DNA from: Acidimicrobiaceae bacterium
Lineage (GTDB): Bacteria > Actinomycetota > Acidimicrobiia > Acidimicrobiales > Aldehydirespiratoraceae
Reading direction: 5' to 3'
NCBI GenBank assembly: GCA_009845995.1
Contig: VXYK01000001.1
Location: 1-42,997, forward strand
Length of the DNA stretch: 42,997 nucleotides
Below, piece after piece: positions 23,904-31,568 of this stretch (position 1 is the stretch's first letter; the number at the start of each line of letters is the position of its first letter). A program made the translations under genes and the position numbers. The notes beneath the pieces were generated by a model. That model searched no databases. It worked only from the letters and a program-made list of their open reading frames with translations, and was not told the DNA's origin.

Positions 23904-24766
23904 CCGTCTACCTTGTCGGAGCAGGACCCGGGGACCCGGATCTGCTCACCATCAAAGCTGCCAAGCTCCTGCAGCGCGCCGATGTGGTCGTCTACGACCG
24001 GTTGATCGAGCCTGCAGTGCTTGAGCTTGCACCGCCCTGGGCCGAGATGATTGACGTTGGCAAGCGCCCGGGAACACCCGCCAACGCCCAGACACGGATC
24101 AACGATGTGCTCATCGACCGGGGCCGCCGATTCGATTGTGTCGTCCGCCTCAAGGGCGGCGACCCGTTCGTCTTCGGGCGTGGCGGAGAGGAGGCCCTAG
24201 AGTTGCGGGCCGCAGGCATCAATGTCGAAGAGGTACCGGGAATCACCTCCGCCATCGCAGCACCCGCGGCTGCCGGCATCCCCGTCACCATGCGAGGCCT
24301 CAGCAGCGGGTTCACGGTCATCACCGGTCACCAAGACCCCAATACCGAACGATGGCTTGATTGGGACGCACTGGCTCGCACCGGCACAACCCTGGTGATC
24401 CTGATGGGAGCATCACGCACAGCTTGGATCGCGCAGCGCCTGATGGCCGCGGGGATGTCCGCTGACACGCCCGTCGCCGTCGTCTATTCCGCCACTACCG
24501 AACACGAAAACGTGACACGAACAACCCTCGCCGGACTCCCAGAAATCGATGTGACCAACCCATCCACACTGGTGATCGGCGCAGTCGCCGCCCAGTCGGT
24601 GCTTGTGCCGGGCGTAGCCGGAGCCCCCGAGGCGCTTGCCCTGCATTCGCCGGGCGTAGCCGGAGCCCCCGAGGCGCTTGCCCTGCTTTCGCCGGGCGTA
24701 GCCGGAGCCCCGGAAACGCCTGCCGGCAACCAGCAAGAACTTACCCAGAAAGGGGCTCTGCGATGA
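23900..24766 (+). CDS. cobA: Uroporphyrinogen-III C-methyltransferase
   Basis: A SAM-dependent methyltransferase making precorrin-2. It has VYLVGAGPGDPDLLTIKAAKLL, ADVVVYDRL, DVGKRPG, VVRLKGGDPFVFGRGGEEAL, VPGITSAIAAPAAAGIPVTMRG and TLVILMGASR, all standard. The core ends near residue 236. The remaining 50 or so residues are an unusual tail made of a 14-residue tandem repeat (PGVAGAPEALALHS-like). Start ATG overlaps the preceding stop and the stop overlaps the reductase start, so the three genes are translationally coupled. Usual single-function length is about 250 residues; this one is 288. Confidence 0.93.
   Translation: MTVYLVGAGPGDPDLLTIKAAKLLQRADVVVYDRLIEPAVLELAPPWAEMIDVGKRPGTPANAQTRINDVLIDRGRRFDCVVRLKGGDPFVFGRGGEEALELRAAGINVEEVPGITSAIAAPAAAGIPVTMRGLSSGFTVITGHQDPNTERWLDWDALARTGTTLVILMGASRTAWIAQRLMAAGMSADTPVAVVYSATTEHENVTRTTLAGLPEIDVTNPSTLVIGAVAAQSVLVPGVAGAPEALALHSPGVAGAPEALALLSPGVAGAPETPAGNQQELTQKGALR
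24608..24724 (+). repeat. 42-bp tandem repeat in the cobA 3' end
   Basis: Two almost identical 42-base copies (24608-24649, 24650-24691) and a partial, diverged third start with CCGGGCGTAGCCGGAGCCCC. They encode PGVAGAPEALAL-type units at the C-terminus of the methyltransferase. The unit is GC-rich. Confidence 0.9.
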
Positions 24767-26556
24767 CCCTCCTTGAAACCACCAGAGTCGAGACACGGCC
24801 CGTAGATCCCGATATCCAGGCCGACATCGACAAGTTCCGAGACGTGCTCGCCAAATACGAGACGGGCGAAATCTCAGAAGACGTGTTCCGAGTGTTCCGG
24901 CTGACCAACGGTATCTACGGCCAAAGACAGGGCGGAACCAACCAGATGGTCCGGGTCAAGGTTCCCTACGGATCGATGGACCCGGAGCAATTCGAGATGC
25001 TGGCGTTCATTGTCGAGCGCTACAGCCGCGGCTGGGCTCACATCACCACGAGACAGAACCTCCAGTTCCATTTCGTGCAACTGGATCAAATCCCTGACGT
25101 AATGGACCACCTCGCGGCAGTCGGCCTCACCACCCGCGAAGCCTGCGGCGACACCGTCCGCAACGTGCAGGGATGCCATCTCGCTGGTGCCTGCCCCCAC
25201 GAGAACCTCGACATCACGCCGTGGGCGGAGGCGGCCTACCGCCACTTCGTCCGCAACCCGCTCAGTCAACGACTGCCTCGCAAGTTCAAGATCAACTTCT
25301 CGGGCTGCGAGACCGACTGCGGCCAAGCAATGTTCAACGATGCCGGCGTGATAGCCACGACCCGCACTCTCGACGACGGAACCGTCGAAGCAGGTTTTCG
25401 AGTCTTCGTTGCCGGAGGACTCGGCACAACCCCGTTCCCCGCTCAGGCAGTCGAAGAGTTCACCCGCAAAGAAGAACTGCTCCCCACACTCGAAGCGATC
25501 CTGAGAGTCTTCGATCAGACCGGCAATCGAGACAACAAGCTCCGCGCCCGGATGAAATGGGTGGTCGAACAGCTCGGTATCGACGAAGTTCGTCGTCGCG
25601 TGCTGGCCATTCGCAAATTCCTGCTCGCCTCGTCGTCGTACCCGGGCGGTCTCCCGACCGAAGTACGGGTTAACGGCGATGCGCCGGCCGGGTTGGACAC
25701 CACAGCGAAGGTCACCAAAATCGGTCAAGGCACACCGGTCAGTATCGGTGGGACCTCCCCATATGACCGATGGTTCAGCGCCAACGTCGTCCGGGGCATC
25801 GCCTCTGGGCAGGTGTCGGCCTATGCCTGGGCGCAACTCGGTGACATCACCGCTCAGCAGTTCCGCGCTATCGCAGCTATCAGCCGTGACTTCGAAGCCG
25901 ACATTCGCCTGACAAACCGCCAGAACCTCATCATCCGAGGTCTCGACGAATCAGAACTCCCCGAACTGTACGAACGGTTGCTGGCCGTAGACATGGCCCG
26001 CCCCGGCGCCGAACTGGTCAGAGACGTGGTGGCCTGCCCCGGCGCCGACACCTGCAACCTCGCCGTCACCCAGAGCCGCGGGCTCGCCAAAGCAATCGGC
26101 GATGCCCTCGAATCCGAAGGGCTCGCCGAAGTGGCCGGTTTGCGCATCAACATCAGTGGATGCCCCAATTCTTGCGGACAGCATCACGCAGCCGACATCG
26201 GATTCTTCGGTGCTGAGCGCCGTGCCAACGGTCGCTCAGCACCCGGGTACCAGATGATGCTCGGAGGCTATATCGGCCAGGAGCAGGCTCACTTCGGCGC
26301 CAAAGCCCTGCGTCTCCCCGCCAAGAACGCCGCCGAGGCGGCTCTGCGAGTCGTGCATCGTTTCAACAACGAGCGCACCGTCGGCGAGTCGTTCCGAGGT
26401 TGGATCGAACGCTCCGGCGGAGTACGAACCATCACAGCCGGACTCAAAGATCTAGACCAGTTCCCGGCATATGACGACGACCCCGAGTTCTACACCGACT
26501 TCGACGAAGCAGGCCCGTATGAAGCAGTGGTCGGCGATTCGGAGTGCGCCACCTGA
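24763..26556 (+). CDS. Nitrite/sulfite reductase (siroheme, [4Fe-4S]) with two cysteine sets
   Basis: A 597-residue siroheme reductase that carries out the six-electron reduction of nitrite to ammonia or sulfite to sulfide. The C-terminal half has the canonical cluster motif: C425-x5-C431 (VACPGADTCNLAVT) and C467-x3-C471 (SGCPNSCGQ), with LTNRQNLIIRG before it. The N-terminal half has the matching HITTRQNLQFHFV and also a full set, C138-x5-C144 (QGCHLAGACPHE) and C182-x3-C186 (SGCETDCGQ). In well-studied assimilatory enzymes that half lacks these cysteines. The immediately upstream siroheme genes supply the cofactor. Nitrite versus sulfite cannot be settled from sequence, as no transporter or cysH-like gene is adjacent. 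Confidence 0.9.
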   Translation: MTLLETTRVETRPVDPDIQADIDKFRDVLAKYETGEISEDVFRVFRLTNGIYGQRQGGTNQMVRVKVPYGSMDPEQFEMLAFIVERYSRGWAHITTRQNLQFHFVQLDQIPDVMDHLAAVGLTTREACGDTVRNVQGCHLAGACPHENLDITPWAEAAYRHFVRNPLSQRLPRKFKINFSGCETDCGQAMFNDAGVIATTRTLDDGTVEAGFRVFVAGGLGTTPFPAQAVEEFTRKEELLPTLEAILRVFDQTGNRDNKLRARMKWVVEQLGIDEVRRRVLAIRKFLLASSSYPGGLPTEVRVNGDAPAGLDTTAKVTKIGQGTPVSIGGTSPYDRWFSANVVRGIASGQVSAYAWAQLGDITAQQFRAIAAISRDFEADIRLTNRQNLIIRGLDESELPELYERLLAVDMARPGAELVRDVVACPGADTCNLAVTQSRGLAKAIGDALESEGLAEVAGLRINISGCPNSCGQHHAADIGFFGAERRANGRSAPGYQMMLGGYIGQEQAHFGAKALRLPAKNAAEAALRVVHRFNNERTVGESFRGWIERSGGVRTITAGLKDLDQFPAYDDDPEFYTDFDEAGPYEAVVGDSECAT

Positions 26557-26579
26557 GCCGACCTACCATCGCGGGTAGC

Positions 26580-27518
26580 ATGTCGCCCGAATTCAACACT
26601 GACTTCGACCCTCGTCACGGAGAGATGGTCGACGTGTCACCCCTGCTGCGACGAATCGTCTGCAACAACCCCTCGAAGTACTCATTTCACGGCACCGGCA
26701 CTTACGTGATCGGCCACGGGGATGTGGCTGTGGTCGATCCCGGTCCGCGTGATCCCGCCCATGTTGAAGCACTCCTCAGAGCGCTCGGCGAAGAGACCGT
26801 TCGCGCAATCCTGATCACCCACACCCACGGAGACCACTCACCAGCAGCTGCGGCGCTGCACGACGCCACTGGCGCGCCGGTGCTCGGTTTCGGCCCCCAC
26901 CCCGAAGATGCGATCAGCGAAGAGGCCGACGCAGACGGCGAAAACCCCGCCGCAGCCAATGACGCACATCGACCCGACATCGACTTCGACCCCGAAACCC
27001 GGCTGGCCCACGGAGACACCGTCGACGGCCCCGGCTGGACCGTGAAAGCCCTGCACACCCCCGGGCACATCTCCAACCACCTCTGTTTCGCACTGGTCGA
27101 GGAGAACGCGGTGCTCACCGGTGATCATGTGATGGGCTGGTCGACAACGATCATCCCTCCACCCGACGGTGATGTCAGCGACTACCTGAGGTCACTGCAG
27201 CTGCTGCTGGACCGCAGCGACGAAGTCCTGTACCCGACGCACGGCGGGCCGGTTGATGACCCGCAACGCTACGTGTCCGCGTTGCTCAACCACCGCCTGC
27301 GCCGGGAAGCCCAAATCCTGAACCAGCTAGCCGAGGGACCAGCCTCAGCAAAACAGATGGTCGCGGTGCTCTACGCCGATGTACGAAAGGAACTCCACCG
27401 ACCTGCGGCCCGTTCAGTCGTCGCCCACCTCACCAAACTCCACAACGAAGGCAGAGCCGCGCCCACCTTCGCCGCGGCCTCAACGACGTCGTCGGACACC
27501 GTCTGGACACTCAGCTGA
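26580..27518 (+). CDS. Metallo-beta-lactamase-fold hydrolase (LACTB2-like)
   Basis: A 312-residue MBL-fold protein. GTGTYVIGHGDVAVVDPGP opens the fold. Metal ligands are expected in THTHGDHSPAA, the His of LHTPGHISNHLCF, the Asp of LTGDHVMGW and the His of LYPTHGGPV. A C-terminal winged-helix-like part (RREAQILNQLAEGPASAKQM, then AARSVVAHLTKLHNEGRA) is typical of LACTB2-type proteins, some of which are nucleases. I chose the ATG of MSPEFNTD; an earlier GTG at 26544 overlaps the reductase stop. Convergent with the Opp operon. Confidence 0.85.
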   Translation: MSPEFNTDFDPRHGEMVDVSPLLRRIVCNNPSKYSFHGTGTYVIGHGDVAVVDPGPRDPAHVEALLRALGEETVRAILITHTHGDHSPAAAALHDATGAPVLGFGPHPEDAISEEADADGENPAAANDAHRPDIDFDPETRLAHGDTVDGPGWTVKALHTPGHISNHLCFALVEENAVLTGDHVMGWSTTIIPPPDGDVSDYLRSLQLLLDRSDEVLYPTHGGPVDDPQRYVSALLNHRLRREAQILNQLAEGPASAKQMVAVLYADVRKELHRPAARSVVAHLTKLHNEGRAAPTFAAASTTSSDTVWTLS

Positions 27519-27526
27519 GCTAGCGG

Positions 27527-28543
27527 TCACACAGCTTGTTGCCCGTTGATCGACACCGCAACTGGGTGGTGACAGGCTAGGTAGTGGTCGCTGTCGCCGA
27601 CTCGTTGCATCTCCGGTTCGTCGGTGAAGCAGACGTCGGTCGCGTGGGAACAGCGGGTGTTGAAACGACAACCGACCGGAGGGTTGATCGGTGACGGCAG
27701 CTCACCAGAAATGTCACCCTCTGATACGTCAACCGTCGGCGCAGGCTCAGGAATTGCAGCCAGCAAAGCCCGCGTGTAGGGGTGCCGAGGATTCTCATAG
27801 AGCTCGTTGGCGTTGCCGATCTCACACGCCTTGCCCAGATACATGACAATGATCCGGTCAGAAACGTTCTTCACCACCGAAAGGTCGTGGCTGATGAAGA
27901 GCAGGGTCAACCCGTACCGCTTCTTCATATCCTCCAACAGGTTGAGAACCTGAGCCTGGACCGACACGTCAAGCGCCGACACCGGCTCGTCGCATATCAA
28001 GACCTTGGGGTCAAGCGCCAACGCCCGAGCGATGCCGATCCGCTGGCACTGCCCGCCAGAGAACTGATGGGGGCGCCGATCGCCGAACTTGGGATCGATC
28101 CCCACAGACAGCATCAGTTCCTCGATCCGACTCTGAGACCAAGAACCCTTTTCGTCTCCCCAAACTGCGAGACCCTCCGAAATCACCTGGCGGATCTTGC
28201 GCCGCGGGTTCAGAGACGAAATCGGGTCCTGAAAGATCATCTGCAGGTCAGGCCGAAGACTGCGCAAATCCTCGCCCTCGAGTTGGGCCAGGTCGTTCCC
28301 CTGATAGTCGACGGTGCCGCCCTTGATGTCGTTGAGACGGATGATCGACTTCGCGACCGTCGATTTACCGCAACCCGACTCACCCACAATGCCGAGCGTC
28401 TCGCCCTCGGCCACGTCGAAAGAAATACCACTCACCGCGTGGACCACAGCACCCTTGCCGACCGGAAACTCGACTTCGAGGTCGCGCACCGTCAAGAGCA
28501 CTTCAAGGTCCTCGCGCAACGGGGCGTGCCCTGAACCGGCCAT
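27527..28543 (-). CDS. oppF: Oligopeptide/dipeptide ABC transporter ATP-binding protein (OppF type)
   Basis: A 338-residue ATPase. Walker A is GESGCGKSTVAKS, the Q-loop segment MIFQDPISSLNPRRK, signature FSGGQCQRIGIARALALDPK, Walker B LICDEPVSALDVS and switch His in FISHDLSVVK. The C-terminal oligopeptide-transporter extension is present with GCRFNTRCSHATDVC (four-cysteine cluster-like segment) and HYLACHHP. It is the last gene of a five-gene operon. The start overlaps the preceding stop by one base. Confidence 0.93.
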   Translation of the reverse strand: MAGSGHAPLREDLEVLLTVRDLEVEFPVGKGAVVHAVSGISFDVAEGETLGIVGESGCGKSTVAKSIIRLNDIKGGTVDYQGNDLAQLEGEDLRSLRPDLQMIFQDPISSLNPRRKIRQVISEGLAVWGDEKGSWSQSRIEELMLSVGIDPKFGDRRPHQFSGGQCQRIGIARALALDPKVLICDEPVSALDVSVQAQVLNLLEDMKKRYGLTLLFISHDLSVVKNVSDRIIVMYLGKACEIGNANELYENPRHPYTRALLAAIPEPAPTVDVSEGDISGELPSPINPPVGCRFNTRCSHATDVCFTDEPEMQRVGDSDHYLACHHPVAVSINGQQAV

Positions 28544-29616
28544 CAGCTTGATGCTCCCGCACTTGATATTTCAAGACCCGTAGCGGTACGGCCCGAAGCC
28601 AAGTTGCTGGCCAGGGCCTCACGCCCTCGATCAGTGTTGGCCGGGTGGAAACAGGCGAACTCGTGCATGCCGGCCACGCCGCTGATGTCGGGTATCGACT
28701 CCAGGCAATCCGCCTGTGCGAATCGACAGCGCGGTGCATAGGCACATTGCTCGGGCGGGTTGATGAGTTCGGGTGGTCGGCCCGGTATCGGTTCGAGCCG
28801 GGTGTGGCTCGGCTGCTCGATTCGGGGAATCGAACGCAGCAGCGCGTCGGTGTAGGGGTGACGCGAGTCGCTGAAGAGCGTTTCCGGGGCCGAACGCTCG
28901 ACCAGACGCCCCGCGTACATCACCGCGATCTCATCGCAACGGCCACGGGCAACGCCCAAGTCATGGGTGATGAGGATCATCGACATGCCTCGGTCTTCAC
29001 GAAGCTTGTCCAACAAATCAAGCAGATGCTTTTGAACGGTCACATCAACCGCTGTCGTGGGCTCATCGGCAATGAGCAGAGAGGGCTCGCAAGCCAGCGC
29101 CATGGCAATTACCACCCGCTGACGCAACCCGCCGGACAATTCGTGCGGATACTGGTTTACCCGTTTGCCCGGTTCGGGAATACCAACCTGAGCGAGCAGA
29201 TCCTCGGCTTCGGCGAGCGCTGTCTTCTTGTCTCGCTTGAGGTGATAGCGCAGCGTCTCGGCAATCTGCTCACCGCACTTCTTCACCGGATTGAGAGATG
29301 TCATCGGATCCTGGAAGACCATCGTCATCTTGACACCCCAGAAATGCTCCCGGCCCTGGAGTGCGAGTCGCCGGACATCCTCGCCCTCGAAAATCACATC
29401 CCCGCTGACCTCCGCCGTGCGGGGCAGCAGGTTCATCAAAGTCTTGGCTGTGACCGACTTGCCCGAACCCGACTCACCGACGATTCCAAGCGACGCTCCC
29501 TTGGCCAGATCGAAAGTAACGCCGTTGACGGCCTGAACCGTGCCCCGAGTCGTGGGGAACCGCACCGTCAGGTCACGTACCAGCAACTGCGTGTTTGCGG
29601 CGGATACCTGAGCCAT
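28543..29616 (-). CDS. oppD: Oligopeptide/dipeptide ABC transporter ATP-binding protein (OppD type)
   Basis: A 357-residue ATPase with Walker A GESGSGKSVTAKT, MVFQDPMTSLNPVKK, signature LSGGLRQRVVIAMALACEPS, Walker B LLIADEPTTAVDV and LITHDLGVARG. The C-terminal Cys-containing extension reads CAYAPRCRFAQADCL and FACFHP. I chose ATG 29616, which has AGGAG five bases upstream; GTG 29622 and ATG 29619 are alternatives. It works as a heterodimer with the OppF product. Confidence 0.93.
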   Translation of the reverse strand: MAQVSAANTQLLVRDLTVRFPTTRGTVQAVNGVTFDLAKGASLGIVGESGSGKSVTAKTLMNLLPRTAEVSGDVIFEGEDVRRLALQGREHFWGVKMTMVFQDPMTSLNPVKKCGEQIAETLRYHLKRDKKTALAEAEDLLAQVGIPEPGKRVNQYPHELSGGLRQRVVIAMALACEPSLLIADEPTTAVDVTVQKHLLDLLDKLREDRGMSMILITHDLGVARGRCDEIAVMYAGRLVERSAPETLFSDSRHPYTDALLRSIPRIEQPSHTRLEPIPGRPPELINPPEQCAYAPRCRFAQADCLESIPDISGVAGMHEFACFHPANTDRGREALASNLASGRTATGLEISSAGASS

Positions 29617-29624
29617 CATCACTC

Positions 29625-30506
29625 CTAGAACGCCGTCTCGCGTACGTCGAAGTACTCACGCACACGGTCCCCTGCAAAGTTGAGGGCCAAGATCGTCAGG
29701 AACATCACCCCGATCGGCATCAGCGCGACATGTGGGTTTTCCTGCAAGTCGCGAATACCGCGGCCGTCGTTGATGATCACACCCCAACTGATGTCCTCAA
29801 CAGACAGCTGCAGAAACGCCAGGCCGCCTTCGGCAACGATCGCAACGCCCATTCCCAGCAAAGCCAACGCAGCCATGGGAATGAGCACCACCGGCAACAG
29901 CTCTCGGGTCATTATTCGAAAGTGCTTTGCTCCTATCACACGGGCCGCCTGCACGAACTCGCGCTCCGCGAACACCAGGGTTGCAGCTCGCGCGAGTCGA
30001 CCCACAGGCGCCACTGCCAAGACCCCCAGAGTAAGGCTGACAGTGCGAAGCGTACGGTCGAAAGTGCTGGTGATCAGCAGCGCGAGGATCAAACCGGGAA
30101 ACGAGAGCAGCGTGAAGAACATGAAGCTGATGACCTGATCGACGCGTCCGCGGAAGTAACCCGCAACCATCCCGAGCGTTCCGCCGACGACCATGCCGAA
30201 GGCGATGGCAATGAAGCCGACCACCAAGGAGACACGGGCGCCGTACACGGTCCTGGCGAACACATCACGCCCCAGAGCGTCGGTTCCGAACCAGTTGTCC
30301 AGCGACGGGCCAGTGCGGGGAGGGCCGGCCGCCAATTTGTCCGGGTCTCCAAATGGCAGAAACGGAGCAAACGCAACGGTGGCCACGAGCACGCCCAACC
30401 ACCCGACAGCTATCCAGAAGCCGATTCCGAGCCTTTTCTTTACCGCATCATCGACCATGTCGTCGGGCGTCATGATCTCTACGTGGGCGTTCTCGACATC
30501 GCTCAT
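29625..30506 (-). CDS. oppC: Peptide ABC transporter permease (OppC/DppC type)
   Basis: A 293-residue inner-membrane permease. A 25-residue cytoplasmic head precedes the first helix (IGFWIAVGWLGVLVATVAF). The typical periplasmic NWFGTDALGRDVFARTVYGARVSL follows, then helices and the ATPase-contact loop FVQAARVIGAKHFRIMTRELLP, and AFLQLSVEDISWGVIINDGRG. The start overlaps the upstream oppB stop by four bases. Confidence 0.93.
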   Translation of the reverse strand: MSDVENAHVEIMTPDDMVDDAVKKRLGIGFWIAVGWLGVLVATVAFAPFLPFGDPDKLAAGPPRTGPSLDNWFGTDALGRDVFARTVYGARVSLVVGFIAIAFGMVVGGTLGMVAGYFRGRVDQVISFMFFTLLSFPGLILALLITSTFDRTLRTVSLTLGVLAVAPVGRLARAATLVFAEREFVQAARVIGAKHFRIMTRELLPVVLIPMAALALLGMGVAIVAEGGLAFLQLSVEDISWGVIINDGRGIRDLQENPHVALMPIGVMFLTILALNFAGDRVREYFDVRETAF

Positions 30507-31513
30507 GAGGTTCTCACTCTCGGGTCGAGATAGCCGTAGGTGAGGTCAACCACAAAGTTGATCAAAACGAAGCCGATCGCAACCACAGAGATCAGGGCGA
30601 TGACAACCGGCGGATCATTCCGCAACACCGCCTCGACCAGCTCCGTTCCAACTCCCGGAATCGAGAAAATCTGCTCGACCACCAACGCACCGCCGATCAA
30701 CGCACCAGTGTTGACCCCGAAAACGGTGATGACCGAGAACATCGAGGGCCGCAGCGCATGGCGGTACATGATGTGCCTATCCGACATGCCCTTTGCCCGA
30801 GCCATATGGATGAAGTCGTCCTGCAGCGTCGTGATCAGATCGGTACGCAACAACCGTTGATACGTGGCAGCCAAACCGAGTCCCAAAGTAAAGGCAGGGA
30901 GGGTCAGAGCTTTCAATTCAGACCACCAGCCCGCGTTCTCGTACCGCGATGGGAAGATCTGCCACCGAAGCGTGAAGAAATAGAGCAGGATAACCCCCAG
31001 AGCGAAGTTGGGGATGGAGAGGAGACCGAACGAACCCACCGTCGACGCCTTGTCGAAGGTGCGATTGGCCCGATACGCCGAGGCCACACCCCAAGGAATT
31101 GCGATACCAAGCGCCACGATCTGTGCGAGCACAATCAGTCGGACTGTTACTGGCAAACGTTCCTGGACGATGTCGGAGATCTCGTCGCCGTTCACGAACG
31201 AAGTGCCGAAGTCTCCGCCCGCCATGTCAGAAAGCCAGATTCCATAGCGCTCTACGACGTTCTTGTCGAGATTGTTCTGCTCCTTGGCCTGTGCAATCAG
31301 AGCACAGTCACCCATGTTCAGCCCAGACGACTTGGTGTCCTCGATCTCGCCTCGTGCCACCGCTTCACACTGTTCGTCGGGAATGCCAGAAATCACGCCG
31401 ACAATGTTGAAGAGCGGGTCTCCGACCAGGTTCAGCGAGGCGAACGTCAGGAAAGTAACGGCAAAAAACACGAGCACCAGTTGCGCAATTCGACGGAGGA
31501 TGAACTGCTTCAT
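30503..31513 (-). CDS. oppB: Peptide ABC transporter permease (OppB/DppB type)
   Basis: A 336-residue permease. The first helix is RRIAQLVLVFFAVTFLTFASL, followed by a long periplasmic part (two cysteines, EQCEAVA and GDCALIA, could form a disulfide), then FGTSFVNGDEISDIV and RLPVTVRLIVLAQIVALGIAIPWG. The ATPase-contact loop is DFIHMARAKGMSDRHIMYRHALRPS, with VVEQIFSIPGVGTELVEAV near the end. GAGGA precedes the ATG. Confidence 0.93.
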   Translation of the reverse strand: MKQFILRRIAQLVLVFFAVTFLTFASLNLVGDPLFNIVGVISGIPDEQCEAVARGEIEDTKSSGLNMGDCALIAQAKEQNNLDKNVVERYGIWLSDMAGGDFGTSFVNGDEISDIVQERLPVTVRLIVLAQIVALGIAIPWGVASAYRANRTFDKASTVGSFGLLSIPNFALGVILLYFFTLRWQIFPSRYENAGWWSELKALTLPAFTLGLGLAATYQRLLRTDLITTLQDDFIHMARAKGMSDRHIMYRHALRPSMFSVITVFGVNTGALIGGALVVEQIFSIPGVGTELVEAVLRNDPPVVIALISVVAIGFVLINFVVDLTYGYLDPRVRTS

Positions 31514-31568
31514 CTCAAGTCCTCGGTCGATTGCGTCAACTGGTGCTCGTTTCTTAGTGCTTGGCTCC

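Noticed and set aside
24608..24724. A CRISPR array
   Set aside because: The copies are directly adjacent without unique spacers and lie in frame within a coding sequence; no cas genes nearby.
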